A stretch of 51,863 nt of DNA from Sedimenticola hydrogenitrophicus. GTDB taxonomy: Bacteria > Pseudomonadota > Gammaproteobacteria > Chromatiales > Chromatiaceae. The position numbers were made by a program, and so were the translations under genes. The notes beneath the pieces are model-generated. The model saw nothing but the letters and a program-made list of their open reading frames with translations, was not told the origin of the DNA and searched no databases. Below, in pieces: positions 19,947 through 28,471 of the stretch; within the stretch, counting starts at the first letter, position 1; each line of letters begins with the position of its first letter. The stretch spans positions 1-51,863 of the forward strand of contig NZ_JANIOA010000011.1 in NCBI RefSeq assembly GCF_025175675.1, given 5' to 3'.

Positions 19947-21842
19947 TCAGTGCTTCTGGGCGTAGCCGATGCGGATCAGCGCCTCGGTGATCTCATCCAG
20001 GATGGCGGGATCATCGATGGTGGCCGGCATCTTGTACGCCTCGCCGTCGGCGATCTTCTTCATGGTGCCGCGCAGGATCTTGCCGGAACGGGTCTTTGGC
20101 AGGCGCTCCACCACCACCACCTTCTTGAAGGCGGCGACCGGGCCGATCTTCTGCCGCACCAGGGCCACCAGCTCGGCGACCACCTGCTCCTCGACCCGGT
20201 TGGCACCCGCCTTGAGTACCACCAGCCCCACCGGCAGTTCGCCCTTCAGCTGGTCGGCGGCGCCGATCACCCCGCACTCGGCCACGTCGGGATGGGAGGC
20301 CAGCACCTCCTCCATGCCGCCGGTAGAGAGGCGGTGGCCGGCCACGTTGATGATGTCGTCGATGCGGCTCATGATCCACAGGTAACCGTCGGCGTCCTTG
20401 TAGCCGGCGTCGCCGGTCAGGTAGTAGCCGTCGTTGGCGCTCAGATAAGAGTCGACGAAGCGCTGGTCGTTTTGCCACAGGGTCGGCAGGCAGCCGGGAG
20501 GCATTGGCAGCTTGATCATGATGCGGCCGATCTCGCCGGCTGCCTCTTCGTTGCCGTTCTCATCCAGGATGCGCACGTCATAACCCGGCACGCAGACCGT
20601 GGGGGAGCCCGGCTTCACCGGCAGCTCCTCGATACCGAGGCAGTTGGCGGCGATGCCCCAGCCGGTCTCGGTCTGCCACCAGTGGTCGATCACCGGCACC
20701 GCCAGCTGCTGCTGCGCCCACCCCAGGGTGTCGGGGTCGCAACGCTCGCCGGCCAGGAACAGGGCCTCGAAACAGGAGAGGTCGTACTTCTTCAAATACT
20801 CCGCCTCCGGGTCCTCGCGACGGATGGCGCGGAACGCGGTGGGGGCGGTGAACAGGGTCTTAACCTTGTGCTCGGAGATGACGCGCCAGAAGGCGCCGGG
20901 ATCGGGGGTGCCGATCGGCTTGCCCTCGTAGAGGATGGTGGTGGCGCCGTGCAGCAGCGGTGCGTAGACGATATAGGAGTGGCCCACCACCCAGCCCACG
21001 TCCGAGGCGGCCCAGAACACGTCGCCCGGATCGACGTTGTAGATGTTTTTCATGCTCCACTGCATGGCCACGGCGTGACCGCCGTTGTCCCGCACCACGC
21101 CCTTGGGCATGCCGGTGGTGCCGGAGGTGTAGAGGATGTAGAGCGGATCGGTGGCGGCCACCGGCACGCAGTCGGCCGGGGTCGCGGCGGCAGCGGCCGA
21201 GGCCCAGTCCACGTCCCGCCCCTCGCGCATGGCGGCGCTGGCCTGGGGACGCTGGTAGATGATGCTATGGTCAGGTTTATGGGCGGCGATCTCGATCGCC
21301 TCGTCCAGCAGCGGCTTGTACTCGATCACCCGGCTGCCCTCGATTCCGCAGGAGGCGGAGACCATCACCTTCGGTTTGGCGTCGTCGATGCGGGTAGCCA
21401 GCTCCCTGGCGGCGAAACCGCCGAACACCACCGAGTGGATGGCGCCGAGACGGGCGCAGGCCAGCATGGCGATAGCGGCCTCGGGGATCATCGGCATGTA
21501 GACGATGACCCGGTCGCCCTTCTCCACACCCTGGTCGCGCAGCACGCCGGCGAATTGCGCCACGGCATCGCGCAGCTCACGGTAGCTGTAGCGCTGCTGG
21601 GTCCCGGTCACCGGGCTGTCGTAGATCAATGCGGCCTGATCGGCACGGCCCTTTTCAACGTGACGATCCAGGGCGTTGTAGCAGGTATTCAGCTCAGCAC
21701 CGGCAAACCAGCGGTAGAACGGCTTGCGACTCGTGTCGAGTACCTTGTCCCACGGCTTGTACCAATCGATGGCGGCCGCCTGCTCTCCCCAAAAACCCTC
21801 CGGATCCTCCATTGAACGCGCATAGATCTCTTCGTAGCTCAT
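19947..21842 (-). CDS. prpE: Propionate--CoA ligase
   Basis: ANL-superfamily synthetase that activates propionate to propionyl-CoA through an acyl-adenylate. 631 residues. The adenylation signature [11 protein letters not shown] is present, with [32 protein letters not shown] and the C-terminal catalytic lysine in [19 protein letters not shown]. The C-terminal run ([21 protein letters not shown]) and lack of the longer Acs N-terminus fit PrpE rather than acetyl-CoA synthetase. It is the first gene of the propionate cluster, so propionate enters here and leaves as succinyl-CoA. A LiuR-like dyad lies about 85 bp upstream. The catalytic lysine is in principle subject to acylation control; nothing here shows it. 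Confidence 0.93.
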   Translation of the reverse strand: MSYEEIYARSMEDPEGFWGEQAAAIDWYKPWDKVLDTSRKPFYRWFAGAELNTCYNALDRHVEKGRADQAALIYDSPVTGTQQRYSYRELRDAVAQFAGVLRDQGVEKGDRVIVYMPMIPEAAIAMLACARLGAIHSVVFGGFAARELATRIDDAKPKVMVSASCGIEGSRVIEYKPLLDEAIEIAAHKPDHSIIYQRPQASAAMREGRDVDWASAAAAATPADCVPVAATDPLYILYTSGTTGMPKGVVRDNGGHAVAMQWSMKNIYNVDPGDVFWAASDVGWVVGHSYIVYAPLLHGATTILYEGKPIGTPDPGAFWRVISEHKVKTLFTAPTAFRAIRREDPEAEYLKKYDLSCFEALFLAGERCDPDTLGWAQQQLAVPVIDHWWQTETGWGIAANCLGIEELPVKPGSPTVCVPGYDVRILDENGNEEAAGEIGRIMIKLPMPPGCLPTLWQNDQRFVDSYLSANDGYYLTGDAGYKDADGYLWIMSRIDDIINVAGHRLSTGGMEEVLASHPDVAECGVIGAADQLKGELPVGLVVLKAGANRVEEQVVAELVALVRQKIGPVAAFKKVVVVERLPKTRSGKILRGTMKKIADGEAYKMPATIDDPAILDEITEALIRIGYAQKH

Positions 21843-21924
21843 AAGTCTCTTCCACAGTTGAGGTGGTAAATACTCGGCCCGGGGCAGTCCCAGACCATGC
21901 CGTTATGTTAATTGCTTCGCATAG

Positions 21925-21940
21925 ATTACGTTTGCGTAAA
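21925..21940. promoter_or_regulatory. Possible MerR/LiuR-type operator upstream of prpE
   Basis: ATTACGTTTGCGTAAA is a dyad (TTACG...CGTAA) in the AT-rich upstream region of prpE. It resembles, as I recall it, the TTTACG-type dyad described for LiuR, a MerR-family regulator of acyl-CoA catabolic genes in proteobacteria. A second hairpin, GCTAAAT-GCTT-ATTTAGC, lies at 21953-21970. The remaining 459-bp gap (21843-22301) has no gene I can support. Confidence 0.35.
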
Positions 21941-22301
21941 GGAAAAATAAACAGCTAAATGCTTATTTAGCGGCATTTTTTTCAAATAACCAGTCCTTTT
22001 TATGGTAATCCCTTATAACTGCTAATAAGTTCGCAGTTGGCGTTTTTCACTGTAAACCGAGAGAAGGGAAAATCGGCACCGGCTTCCTTGCCGGGGTGCC
22101 CTGCCAACGTGTTTTGCCGGCGGCGCGGCATGCCGCTGCTACACCACTTGTTCTGGGGAAATATAGCAAAGATAAGCGGCGGCTGAACCATTTTCACCCG
22201 ACCTCCGCCGCGGTCGTCAGACGGGCCAAACCGCCAGGCAGACGCCCGCATCCACTGGCGATGCTATGCTATGCAAAGCAACAAAACGAATTGGAGCCCT
22301 T

Positions 22302-22745
22302 ATGTCCCTGCAACGATGCACCGCCCTGCTGGCCGGCCTGCTGCTGATCCTCATCGCCCTGCCGTTCACCACCCAGGCCCGCGACAGCGACGCCCTGCTG
22401 GGTGCCGTGTTCAGCGAGATCGAGCGGCGCACCATCGAAGAGTACTACCGCGGCCGCTTCGGCCGGCCGGTCTACGAACAGCAACGGGACAAGGCGGCGA
22501 AAAAGCAGAAGGGCCTGCCGCCCGGCCTGGCCAGGCGCGACCGGTTACCCCCGGGCCTGGAACAGCAACTGGAACGCAACGGCCACCTCCCACCCGGGCT
22601 GGAGAAACGGGAGCTGCCGGAGGGGCTGGAGCGGCTGCTGCCGCCCCGGCGGCCGGAATACCGTCGGGTGGTGGTGGACAACGATGTGCTGCTGATCGAG
22701 GTTGCCACGGGGCTGATCCTGGATATCCTGCGGGACGTCTTCTGA
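22302..22745 (+). CDS. CigR/RcnB-like periplasmic protein with LPPGL repeats
   Basis: 147 residues from the ATG at 22302 (GGAG at 22292-22295). A signal peptide covers about residues 1-26 (LLAGLLLILIALPFTTQARD), so it is exported. The middle holds three spaced LPPGL motifs (LPPGLARRD, LPPGLEQQLERNG, LPPGLEKRELPEGL), and the end reads RVVVDNDVLLIEVATGLILDIL. This combination is characteristic of the CigR (anti-virulence regulator)/RcnB-like family. In Salmonella CigR dampens virulence; the molecular role is not settled and RcnB relatives act in periplasmic metal balance. The gene is convergent with the MotB-like gene and separated by 28 bp. No regulatory signal was seen in front of it. Confidence 0.8.
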   Translation: MSLQRCTALLAGLLLILIALPFTTQARDSDALLGAVFSEIERRTIEEYYRGRFGRPVYEQQRDKAAKKQKGLPPGLARRDRLPPGLEQQLERNGHLPPGLEKRELPEGLERLLPPRRPEYRRVVVDNDVLLIEVATGLILDILRDVF

Positions 22746-22773
22746 GTACGGACGCGTGGCCCGTGCCTGAAGC

Positions 22774-23547
22774 CTACTCCTCCTCCCGCTGCAGGATCAG
22801 CACCACCCGGCGGTTGCGCGCCCGCCCCTCGGGGCTACTGTTGTCCGCCAGCGGCCGGGTATCCGCATGGCCGACGGCGCGCATGCGTTCGGCGGCGATA
22901 CCCTGGCTCAGCAGGAAGCGCAACACCCCGGTGGCACGCTGGGCGGACAGCTCCCAGTTGGAGGGGAAGCGGGGGGTGGCGATCGGGGTCGGATCGGTGT
23001 GCCCCTCGATCGACAGGGCATGGTCGCCGGCCGCCGCCAGCAGCGGTACCAGCTTTACCAGCACATCACGCCCTTCGCCGGTCAGCTCGGCCCGACCCGA
23101 CCCGAACAGGATCCGCTCGCTGATCTGCAGATTGACCCGATTGGCCACCACGGTCACCTCGACCGATTCCTGCAGCCCCTGACCGCGCAAGGCGCCCTGG
23201 AACTCCTGGCGCAACCGTTGCGCCTCCCTCTCGGCCAGGGACTGACGACTCTCCGCGCTATCCCGCCGCAACGGTGCCGGCTCCGCCACCGGCCCGGACT
23301 CCCGCATTGGCTTTGGCTCCGATTCTGGCAGCGGCGCCGTCACCGGGGCAGAACTGGACAGCTCCCGGGCCAACGCCTCGTACTCCTCAACCGAGTAACT
23401 GGAGTAGGCGAGCAACACCACAAACAGGCAGAGCATCAGGGTCATCACATCCAGGTAGATGATCAGCCAGCCGTCATCGCTGTCGTCCGGCAGCGGCTCG
23501 TCCTCCCAGCGCGGTGGCGGCGGCAGGTGCGGACGCCGGCGCTCCAT
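22774..23547 (-). CDS. MotB-like stator protein (OmpA/MotB domain)
   Basis: 257 residues: a proline-rich cytoplasmic tail, one membrane helix at about 27-48 (WLIIYLDVMTLMLCLFVVLLAY) with the proton-binding Asp33 in YLDVMTLML, a variable linker rich in Pro/Glu, and a C-terminal OmpA-type peptidoglycan-binding domain (ILFGSGRAELTGEG, IEGHTDPTPI, NWELSAQRATGVLRFL, GHADTRPLADN). This is the arrangement of MotB/PomB, which anchors the stator to the cell wall. Its ATG overlaps the last base of the MotA-like stop (TGATG). No other flagellar gene is in the window, so it may be an accessory stator or a motor for gliding or another ion-driven process. Confidence 0.85.
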   Translation of the reverse strand: MERRRPHLPPPPRWEDEPLPDDSDDGWLIIYLDVMTLMLCLFVVLLAYSSYSVEEYEALARELSSSAPVTAPLPESEPKPMRESGPVAEPAPLRRDSAESRQSLAEREAQRLRQEFQGALRGQGLQESVEVTVVANRVNLQISERILFGSGRAELTGEGRDVLVKLVPLLAAAGDHALSIEGHTDPTPIATPRFPSNWELSAQRATGVLRFLLSQGIAAERMRAVGHADTRPLADNSSPEGRARNRRVVLILQREEE

Positions 23548-24422
23548 CAGCGCCCCCCTCTCCCCTCATCCGGCGTTGCGCCGTGGGTCTCAGCCTCGAC
23601 CCGCAGTTCGATCTCCTCCAGGGAGGGGGAGTGGATCTCGTCCTCGTACTGGGCGACGAAGGAGTTGAGGGTCTCGCGGATAAAGCTGGGGTTGCGCTTC
23701 TGTCCCAGCATGCTGATCCCCTCCAGCACCATGTACATCAGCATCACCCGCTGCTCGGTGCGCCGCTCCAGCTTGATCGCCACCGGCTTGAGCAGCAGGT
23801 TGGCCAGGATGATGCCGTAGAGGGTGGTGGTCAGGGCGATACCCAGATTCAGCCCGACCACGCGAAAATCGGCGTTGTCCATCGCCTGCAGCATATTCAC
23901 CAGACCGAGCAGGGTTCCGGCCATGCCAAAGGCGGGGGCAAAACCCGCCATCGAGCGGAATACCTGGGCCTCACCCCACTCCTGGCGACGCAACTTGAAG
24001 ATACGCCACCTCAGCAGCGCGTCGATGTCGCTGGGTGGGGTGCGGTCGATCACCAGCTGGATGCCGGTGCGCAGGAACGAGTTGTGGATGCGGGTCAGCG
24101 CCTCTTCGATGGCAGAGAGCCTGCCGTGCCCGAGCAGGATCGAGACCCGCACAATCTCCTCGATTTCGCGATCCACCGGCAGCTCCTGGTGCCGCCAGAT
24201 CAGACGGAAGCTGCGGTAGACCTGGCGCAGCTCCTTCATGGGATAGCTGATAAAGGTGGCGGCAATGGTGCCACCGATGACGATCAGCAGACCCGGCAGA
24301 TTGAGGAACACCCCCGGCTCCTCGGCCGACAGCAGTACCGACAGCACGATCAGCAGCATGCCGGTGACGATACCCACCAGGGTGGAGATATTCAGATCCT
24401 TGTGTGGCGGCAGCAGCGCCAT
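23547..24422 (-). CDS. MotA-like stator protein (MotA/TolQ/ExbB family)
   Basis: 291 residues from the ATG at 24422, chosen because GAGGAGGGGG lies immediately before it; an ATG at 24449 has no such site. Four membrane segments: about 12-31 (LVGIVTGMLLIVLSVLL), 34-54 (PGLLIVIGGTIAATFISYP), and two near 155-205 (GFAPAFGMAGTLLGLVNML, LGIALTTTLYGIILANLLL). The GFAPAFGMAGTLLGLVNML and TTTLYGIILANLLLKP motifs mark a MotA/PomA channel subunit, and the cytoplasmic loop lies between helices 2 and 3 as expected. With the MotB-like protein it should form a proton or sodium channel. The two are in one overlapping operon. Confidence 0.88.
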   Translation of the reverse strand: MALLPPHKDLNISTLVGIVTGMLLIVLSVLLSAEEPGVFLNLPGLLIVIGGTIAATFISYPMKELRQVYRSFRLIWRHQELPVDREIEEIVRVSILLGHGRLSAIEEALTRIHNSFLRTGIQLVIDRTPPSDIDALLRWRIFKLRRQEWGEAQVFRSMAGFAPAFGMAGTLLGLVNMLQAMDNADFRVVGLNLGIALTTTLYGIILANLLLKPVAIKLERRTEQRVMLMYMVLEGISMLGQKRNPSFIRETLNSFVAQYEDEIHSPSLEEIELRVEAETHGATPDEGRGGR

Positions 24423-24842
24423 ATACCCCCTCCTCAATAACCCCGGCATCGGGCCGACACCGCGGGCGGTTTCGGGCTACCAATCCGGGACGGCCATCTG
24501 CCCGGTGTGCCAGCATACCCATAATACAGCGACGGGATCACTATAGTGCCTCTTGTCGGCGGATACCACGGGCGACAAACATCGCGCAGTCGGGAATTAT
24601 CTGTTTTACTTAAGGGAGTTCCGAATAAAACCATGAACCGCCTTATCAGGGCAGAAAACAAAAATTCGATTTTTGGCTTTCTACATTATTCACGGATTGT
24701 AGCCATCGAGAACGGCAGTGCCGCAGGCGGCTGCGGAACCGCTGAACAGACAGGGGGTTCCTCGGGTTAACCGTCCCGTAGCGGCGGTCACCCCGACCAG
24801 CCATGGGGCCACAGTACATACAGGCCAACGGAGGATGCGATA
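24423..24842. other. 420-bp gap: promoters of divergent motA-like and CBS genes
   Basis: The region must hold promoters for both divergent genes. An AT-rich patch lies at 24600-24710. An in-frame ATG at 24633 opens a 46-codon frame, but its only Shine-Dalgarno-like stretch (AAGGGAG) is too far upstream and the sequence is low in coding character, so I do not call it. A small hairpin, GCCGCAGGCGGCTGCGG, lies near 24720. Confidence 0.3.
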
Positions 24843-25274
24843 ATGACATTACATGATGTATTACAGAACAAACCTGGCGGCGTGATCACTATTCCCGCCG
24901 ACATGGACCTGCTGGAGGCGATCAACACCATGTGTGAACGCAAGGTGGGCGCATTGCTGGTGACGGCCGCGGACGGCTCGCTGCACGGCATCGCCACCGA
25001 ACGCGACATCCTCCGCTACTGCTCCTCCAGCAAGGGCAACCTCCAGGGTGCGGTGGTCGAGGACGCCATGACCCGCCAGCTGATCGTGGCGAGCCCCGAC
25101 ACCAGCGTCGACGAGGCCATGACCCTGATGACCGAGCACCGCTTCAGACACCTGCCGGTACTTGAGAACGGCATCCCGACCGGCATGATCTCCATCGGCG
25201 ACCTGGTCAAGGCCCAGTTGACCGACATCACGGTCGAGGCCACCTATCTGCGGGAGTACATCAGCTACTCCTGA
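24843..25274 (+). CDS. CBS-domain protein
   Basis: 143 residues made almost only of two CBS motifs in tandem: residues about 8-65 (VITIPADMDLLEAINTMCERKVGALLVTAADGSLHGIATERDIL) and 75-130 (LIVASPDTSVDEAMTLMTEHRFRHLPVLENGIPTGMISIGDLV). Pairs of CBS repeats form a Bateman module that binds adenosyl nucleotides such as AMP, ATP or SAM and usually regulates a partner enzyme or channel. No partner is encoded next to it. The start at 24843 has a strong GGAGG Shine-Dalgarno (24831-24835). Soluble and cytosolic. Confidence 0.9.
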   Translation: MTLHDVLQNKPGGVITIPADMDLLEAINTMCERKVGALLVTAADGSLHGIATERDILRYCSSSKGNLQGAVVEDAMTRQLIVASPDTSVDEAMTLMTEHRFRHLPVLENGIPTGMISIGDLVKAQLTDITVEATYLREYISYS

Positions 25275-25288
25275 GGCACCATCCCCCG

Positions 25289-25317
25289 CCGCGAGCGCGG
25301 CGCGTTCCCGCTCGCGG
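25289..25317. repeat. Hairpin between CBS gene and endA
   Basis: A perfect 9-bp stem, CCGCGAGCG and CGCTCGCGG, with an 11-base loop. There is no U-tract, so it is more likely an mRNA-stabilising or REP-like hairpin than a standard terminator. Confidence 0.45.
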
Positions 25318-25344
25318 CAGCAGCCCACGCACCCTATTAAGCCT

Positions 25345-26019
25345 ATGCGATATCTCAACGCCCGGATCGGCCTCGCCCTGCTCTGCCTGCTCGCGCCGTT
25401 CACCGTCAGCCCGGCCCAGGCGGCCGGACAGCAGCTCTTCAACGCCTACCTGGATGCCCTGCCGGTGTTCTGGGATCGCATCTATCCCGCCGGCGGCCGC
25501 ACCCTCTATTGTGATGAAAAGTTCGGCGCCTATCACGGTCGTCGCTTCAATATCGAACACGTCTTCCCGATGGCCTGGGTGGTACGCAATGAGGGCTGCC
25601 GCAGCCGCAAGCTGTGCCGGGAGACGAGTCAACGCTTCAACCGGATCGAGGCGGACATGCACAACCTCTATCCGGTGCGGGCCGATATCAACAAGGCGCG
25701 CAGCAGCCTGCCGTTTGCCGAGATCGCCGGTGAAAAGCGCGAGTTCGGCCGTTGCGACTTTGAGTTCCATCCGCGCCAGCGGGTGGTGGAGCCGCGCCCG
25801 GCCAGCCGGGGCAACATCGCCCGCGCCCTGTTCCACATGCACGACACCTACGGGCTGACCCTCTACCGGCGCCAGGGCGAGCTGATGAAGCAGTGGAACC
25901 GGGAGGACCCACCGGACGCCGAGGAGCGGCGGCGCAACGAGCTGATTGGCAAATACCAGGGGACGCGCAACCGCTTCATCGACAATCTCCAGGCGGCCGA
26001 GGCGCTGAGTTTCAAATAG
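25345..26019 (+). CDS. endA: Endonuclease I, periplasmic DNase
   Basis: 224 residues. A signal peptide ends near AQA-AGQQ (residue 28), so it acts in the periplasm or outside. The endonuclease I core is clear: TLYCDEKFG, NIEHVFPMAWV with the catalytic His, NRIEADMHNLYPVRADINKARSSLPF, and FEFHPRQRVVEP. The family cuts double-stranded DNA with a metal-coordinated His/Asn pair, as in E. coli EndA and Vibrio Vvn. Cysteines in CDEKFG, GCRSRKLC and GRCDF would form disulfides. It follows the CBS gene after 70 bp with a hairpin between, and has a poor Shine-Dalgarno. A nutrient or extracellular-DNA scavenging role is likely. Confidence 0.93.
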   Translation: MRYLNARIGLALLCLLAPFTVSPAQAAGQQLFNAYLDALPVFWDRIYPAGGRTLYCDEKFGAYHGRRFNIEHVFPMAWVVRNEGCRSRKLCRETSQRFNRIEADMHNLYPVRADINKARSSLPFAEIAGEKREFGRCDFEFHPRQRVVEPRPASRGNIARALFHMHDTYGLTLYRRQGELMKQWNREDPPDAEERRRNELIGKYQGTRNRFIDNLQAAEALSFK

Positions 26020-26105
26020 CGGGTCGCGACGATTCGTTTCACTCCACCATCCATGATACCTACCTCTCCGACCGCGATGGAGGGCGCATAAGTGCCCACC
26101 GATAG

Positions 26106-26263
26106 GTAGCCTGGATGGAGCCCGCTCCGGGAATTTGAAAAATGCGCCAGCCTACGTGGGCGGAATCCGGGTGCATGGTAGGTCGTGGCCTGCGTTCCCG
26201 GATTCCGCCGCGTGGGATATGTGGTTTTTTCTGTTGGGGCGGGAGCGCCTGCATCCAGGCTAC
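26106..26263. repeat. Inverted repeat, GTAGCCTGGATG family
   Basis: The ends GTAGCCTGGATG and CATCCAGGCTAC are exact complements; inside, CGGAATCCGGG and CCCGGATTCCG form a second dyad. The 158-bp element fills most of the 289-bp gap between convergent endA and the DsbA-like gene. No gene is seen there. Confidence 0.75.
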
Positions 26264-26308
26264 GGGACTACGCTGCCGCTGCCGGACGTCAAACATCTGC
26301 CTTGAACT

Positions 26309-26935
26309 TCAATCCTCCGCCAGCCAGCCGGCCAGTTGCGTCAGCAGCGGCGCGGCATCCTGGTAATCGTGATTCAGCCGGTGGTAGCGCCCGCGCTGCT
26401 CCAGGATCAGCGACGGAAACCCCTCGGCGCCGATCGACCGGGCAAATTCGATCTCCTGGGTCAATTGCCGGTGGGTGGCCGGATCGTTCAGCTCCCGGGC
26501 GAAGCGCGCCTGGTCCAGCCCGAGCTCGTCCGCCAGGGCGATCAGGGTGGCGTCATCCGAGGGGTTCCTGGCGCGCAGGTAGTAGGCCTGCTGGATCGCC
26601 AGGATCATCGCCGGCTCGCATTCCGCCCCCTGCTGGCGCGCGGCGATCACCGCGCGGCAGGCCGGGTAGGTGGAGCGGCGCGGGCGGCAGCGGCTCCAGA
26701 AATCAAAATTGAACGACGTGCCCGGCACCCGCCGCTGGATGGTGTACCAGGTGGTCTGCAAGTACTCCTGTAGCGGCCGGGGCATCGGCTGGTCACTGTC
26801 CGGCGCCAGGCCGCCCAGCAACCTGACCAGCGGCACGTCGGCCGGCAGGGCGCCGACGATGCGGGCCAGCACCGGCCGGAAGGCCCAGCACCAGGAGCAC
26901 ATGGGGTCATGGACATAGTAGAGCCTGCTGCTCAT
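26309..26935 (-). CDS. DsbA/FrnE-family thioredoxin-fold oxidoreductase
   Basis: 208 residues from the ATG at 26935 (GGAGGAG 6 bases before); an upstream ATG at 26956 is in frame but has no site. The N-terminus YYVHDPMCSWCWAF holds the CxxC redox pair (CSWC) of the FrnE/2-hydroxychromene isomerase-like branch of DsbA proteins. A helical insertion (about 60-165) and the cis-Pro loop EGFPSLILEQRGRY are in place. There is no signal peptide, so it is probably cytoplasmic, unlike true DsbA; this fits the FrnE-like group. The substrate is unknown. It stands alone before the unknown gene at 27009, 73 bp away. Confidence 0.85.
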   Translation of the reverse strand: MSSRLYYVHDPMCSWCWAFRPVLARIVGALPADVPLVRLLGGLAPDSDQPMPRPLQEYLQTTWYTIQRRVPGTSFNFDFWSRCRPRRSTYPACRAVIAARQQGAECEPAMILAIQQAYYLRARNPSDDATLIALADELGLDQARFARELNDPATHRQLTQEIEFARSIGAEGFPSLILEQRGRYHRLNHDYQDAAPLLTQLAGWLAED

Positions 26936-27008
26936 CTGCTGCTCCTCCGCGCACACGCACGGCCAATGCTTCAGTCTGTGGACGACCGCCCGACCACGCC
27001 CAATCCGG

Positions 27009-28310
27009 TCACTCCCGGCGCAACACCTCGGCCCGGCGAATTTTTCCCAGCGGGATATACAGTGTCATCTTGCCGCCGTGCATTCGCTGCTCCAGCTCGA
27101 GTTGCTGGTCACGCAGCGCCATCATAATGCCCTGTTGGGGCTCGACCCGATCGGCACCGAAGATCCGCGCCTCGCGCCCGAGATAACGCGGCAGCTGCGC
27201 CAGCGGGGTGGCGATGTAGCGCGCCCGGGGCTTTTTCGGCGCCGCGGCGGATGGGGCCGCTCCCTCGCCCGGCACGACGGCGGTCTGCGGAGCGTTATCG
27301 CCGAACAGGGGGCTCAGAGCGGCATCGCCCTGCGCCAGGCGGAAGCTCAGATCGGTCACCGGCTGATCGTTGACACTGAGGTTGATCCCCAGCAGCCTGA
27401 CCAGCTCCGCGGCCGTGTACTGCTGTAGCCGGGCGGGGTTGAAGCGGCTGTCGGGTACCGCGGTGATCAGCAGCTCACCGGGCCGGCTGATCAGCCGGTG
27501 CAGGGCCGCCTGCAGATCCGCGCCCGGGATGAAGCCCAGATTACTGGCGAAATAGTCCGCGCCGCGGGAAAACAGCCCGTCGACAAAGGCCGCCGGTTGC
27601 AGACCCGCCTGTCCGGCGCAGTAGTCGACCGCGCGGCGCATGTAGTCCGGGTCCATGTGATAGTGCAGCGAAAAGCGGCGCAGCGTCGGCGGCGACTCCA
27701 CCCCGGGGCCGAGCAGGTTGCCGGGCAGGTTGCCGAGCACCATCTCCAGACTCAGCCCCGCCAGGCCATCCAGGGTGAACTCCAATCCCAGGGTGAGTTC
27801 TCCGGCGCGCCGGTCATGGTCGTAGCGCAGCTGGGCGTCGGCCAGCCGCTGGCGGAAACCCAGGCGCTCGATTTCAGTCTGGCCCAGCAGGCCGCCGAGG
27901 CTGCAGAGATCAGGGGTGGTAGCCGCCCCGGGGCTCCAGCCCTGCAGGTAATCGCTCCCCAGCGGTATCCCCATGCGGCTGATGGCGAGCCGCAGCCGTG
28001 GCGGCGGCCGTTGCGGATCGAAGCCGCCGAGCAGGTCCAGCAGGAAGCCCGGCCCGTCACCCCGCAGGTCGACCCGCTCGATCCGGATCCCCGCCGGCGC
28101 CCCGGCCGGCGTCAGGGTGACACCGTTTACCGCCACACCGCCCCTGAGGCTCGACGCGATGCCGTCGTAGGTGAGCCTGGCGACTGGCGCCACCTGGGAG
28201 GCCAGCCGGTCCAGTTCACTCTTAACCTGGTAATAGAGCACCCCCTTGACGGCCGCGTAGGCCAACAGGCCGATACCTACGGGGATCAATATCAGCGTTT
28301 TCAATCTCAC
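27009..28310 (-). CDS. Membrane-anchored protein of unknown function
   Basis: 433 residues from the GTG at 28310, supported by AGGAG 8 bases upstream; the frame stays open to a TTG at 28358 but that start would lie inside a MITE-like element. A single N-terminal membrane segment (LKTLILIPVGIGLLAYAAVKGVLYY, about 3-27) is followed by a long periplasmic part. That part begins LTYDGIASSLRGGVAVNGVTLTP, a pattern reminiscent of AsmA/DUF945-like proteins, where a first layer of beta strands opens the domain. Later: RPGELLITAVPDSRFNPARL, and a tail IPLGKIRRAEVL. Apart from the anchor I cannot assign a role. It is 32 bp downstream of the element at 28343 on the same strand as tyrA. Confidence 0.7.
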   Translation of the reverse strand: MRLKTLILIPVGIGLLAYAAVKGVLYYQVKSELDRLASQVAPVARLTYDGIASSLRGGVAVNGVTLTPAGAPAGIRIERVDLRGDGPGFLLDLLGGFDPQRPPPRLRLAISRMGIPLGSDYLQGWSPGAATTPDLCSLGGLLGQTEIERLGFRQRLADAQLRYDHDRRAGELTLGLEFTLDGLAGLSLEMVLGNLPGNLLGPGVESPPTLRRFSLHYHMDPDYMRRAVDYCAGQAGLQPAAFVDGLFSRGADYFASNLGFIPGADLQAALHRLISRPGELLITAVPDSRFNPARLQQYTAAELVRLLGINLSVNDQPVTDLSFRLAQGDAALSPLFGDNAPQTAVVPGEGAAPSAAAPKKPRARYIATPLAQLPRYLGREARIFGADRVEPQQGIMMALRDQQLELEQRMHGGKMTLYIPLGKIRRAEVLRRE

Positions 28311-28342
28311 CCGGCAGCTCCTGTTATTACCATTTCGGCCCG

Positions 28343-28471
28343 CTTGGGGCTCGCGCAAGAATAATCCCGTAGTACCGAGTGCGTCGCCGGGCCATTGCCA
28401 AAAAGCGTAACACCGCCGGCGGGGTCCAGGGGCGACCGAATAGAGGAACTTATTTTTGCGCGAGTCCTCAG
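28343..28471. mobile_element. MITE-like element, copy A
   Basis: A 129-bp element with terminal inverted repeats of about 20 bp: the left end CTTGGGGCTCGCGCAAGAAT, and the right end, reversed, CTGAGGACTCGCGCAAAAAT. A homologous inverted copy is at 32140-32369. The body holds TTGCCAAAAAGCGTAAC and GGGGCGACCGAATA, also shared. The right end carries the tyrA stop codon (TGA). No coding capacity; a transposase, if any, would be supplied from elsewhere. Confidence 0.7.

Noticed and set aside
22266-22301. Earlier start for the CigR-like gene
   Set aside because: It would add 12 residues before the signal peptide and lacks a ribosome site, while ATG 22302 has GGAG at the right distance.
24633-24770. 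46-codon frame between the motA-like and CBS genes
   Set aside because: The purine-rich stretch upstream is too far from the ATG for a Shine-Dalgarno, and the translated tail (Gly/Ala/Thr-rich) looks non-coding.
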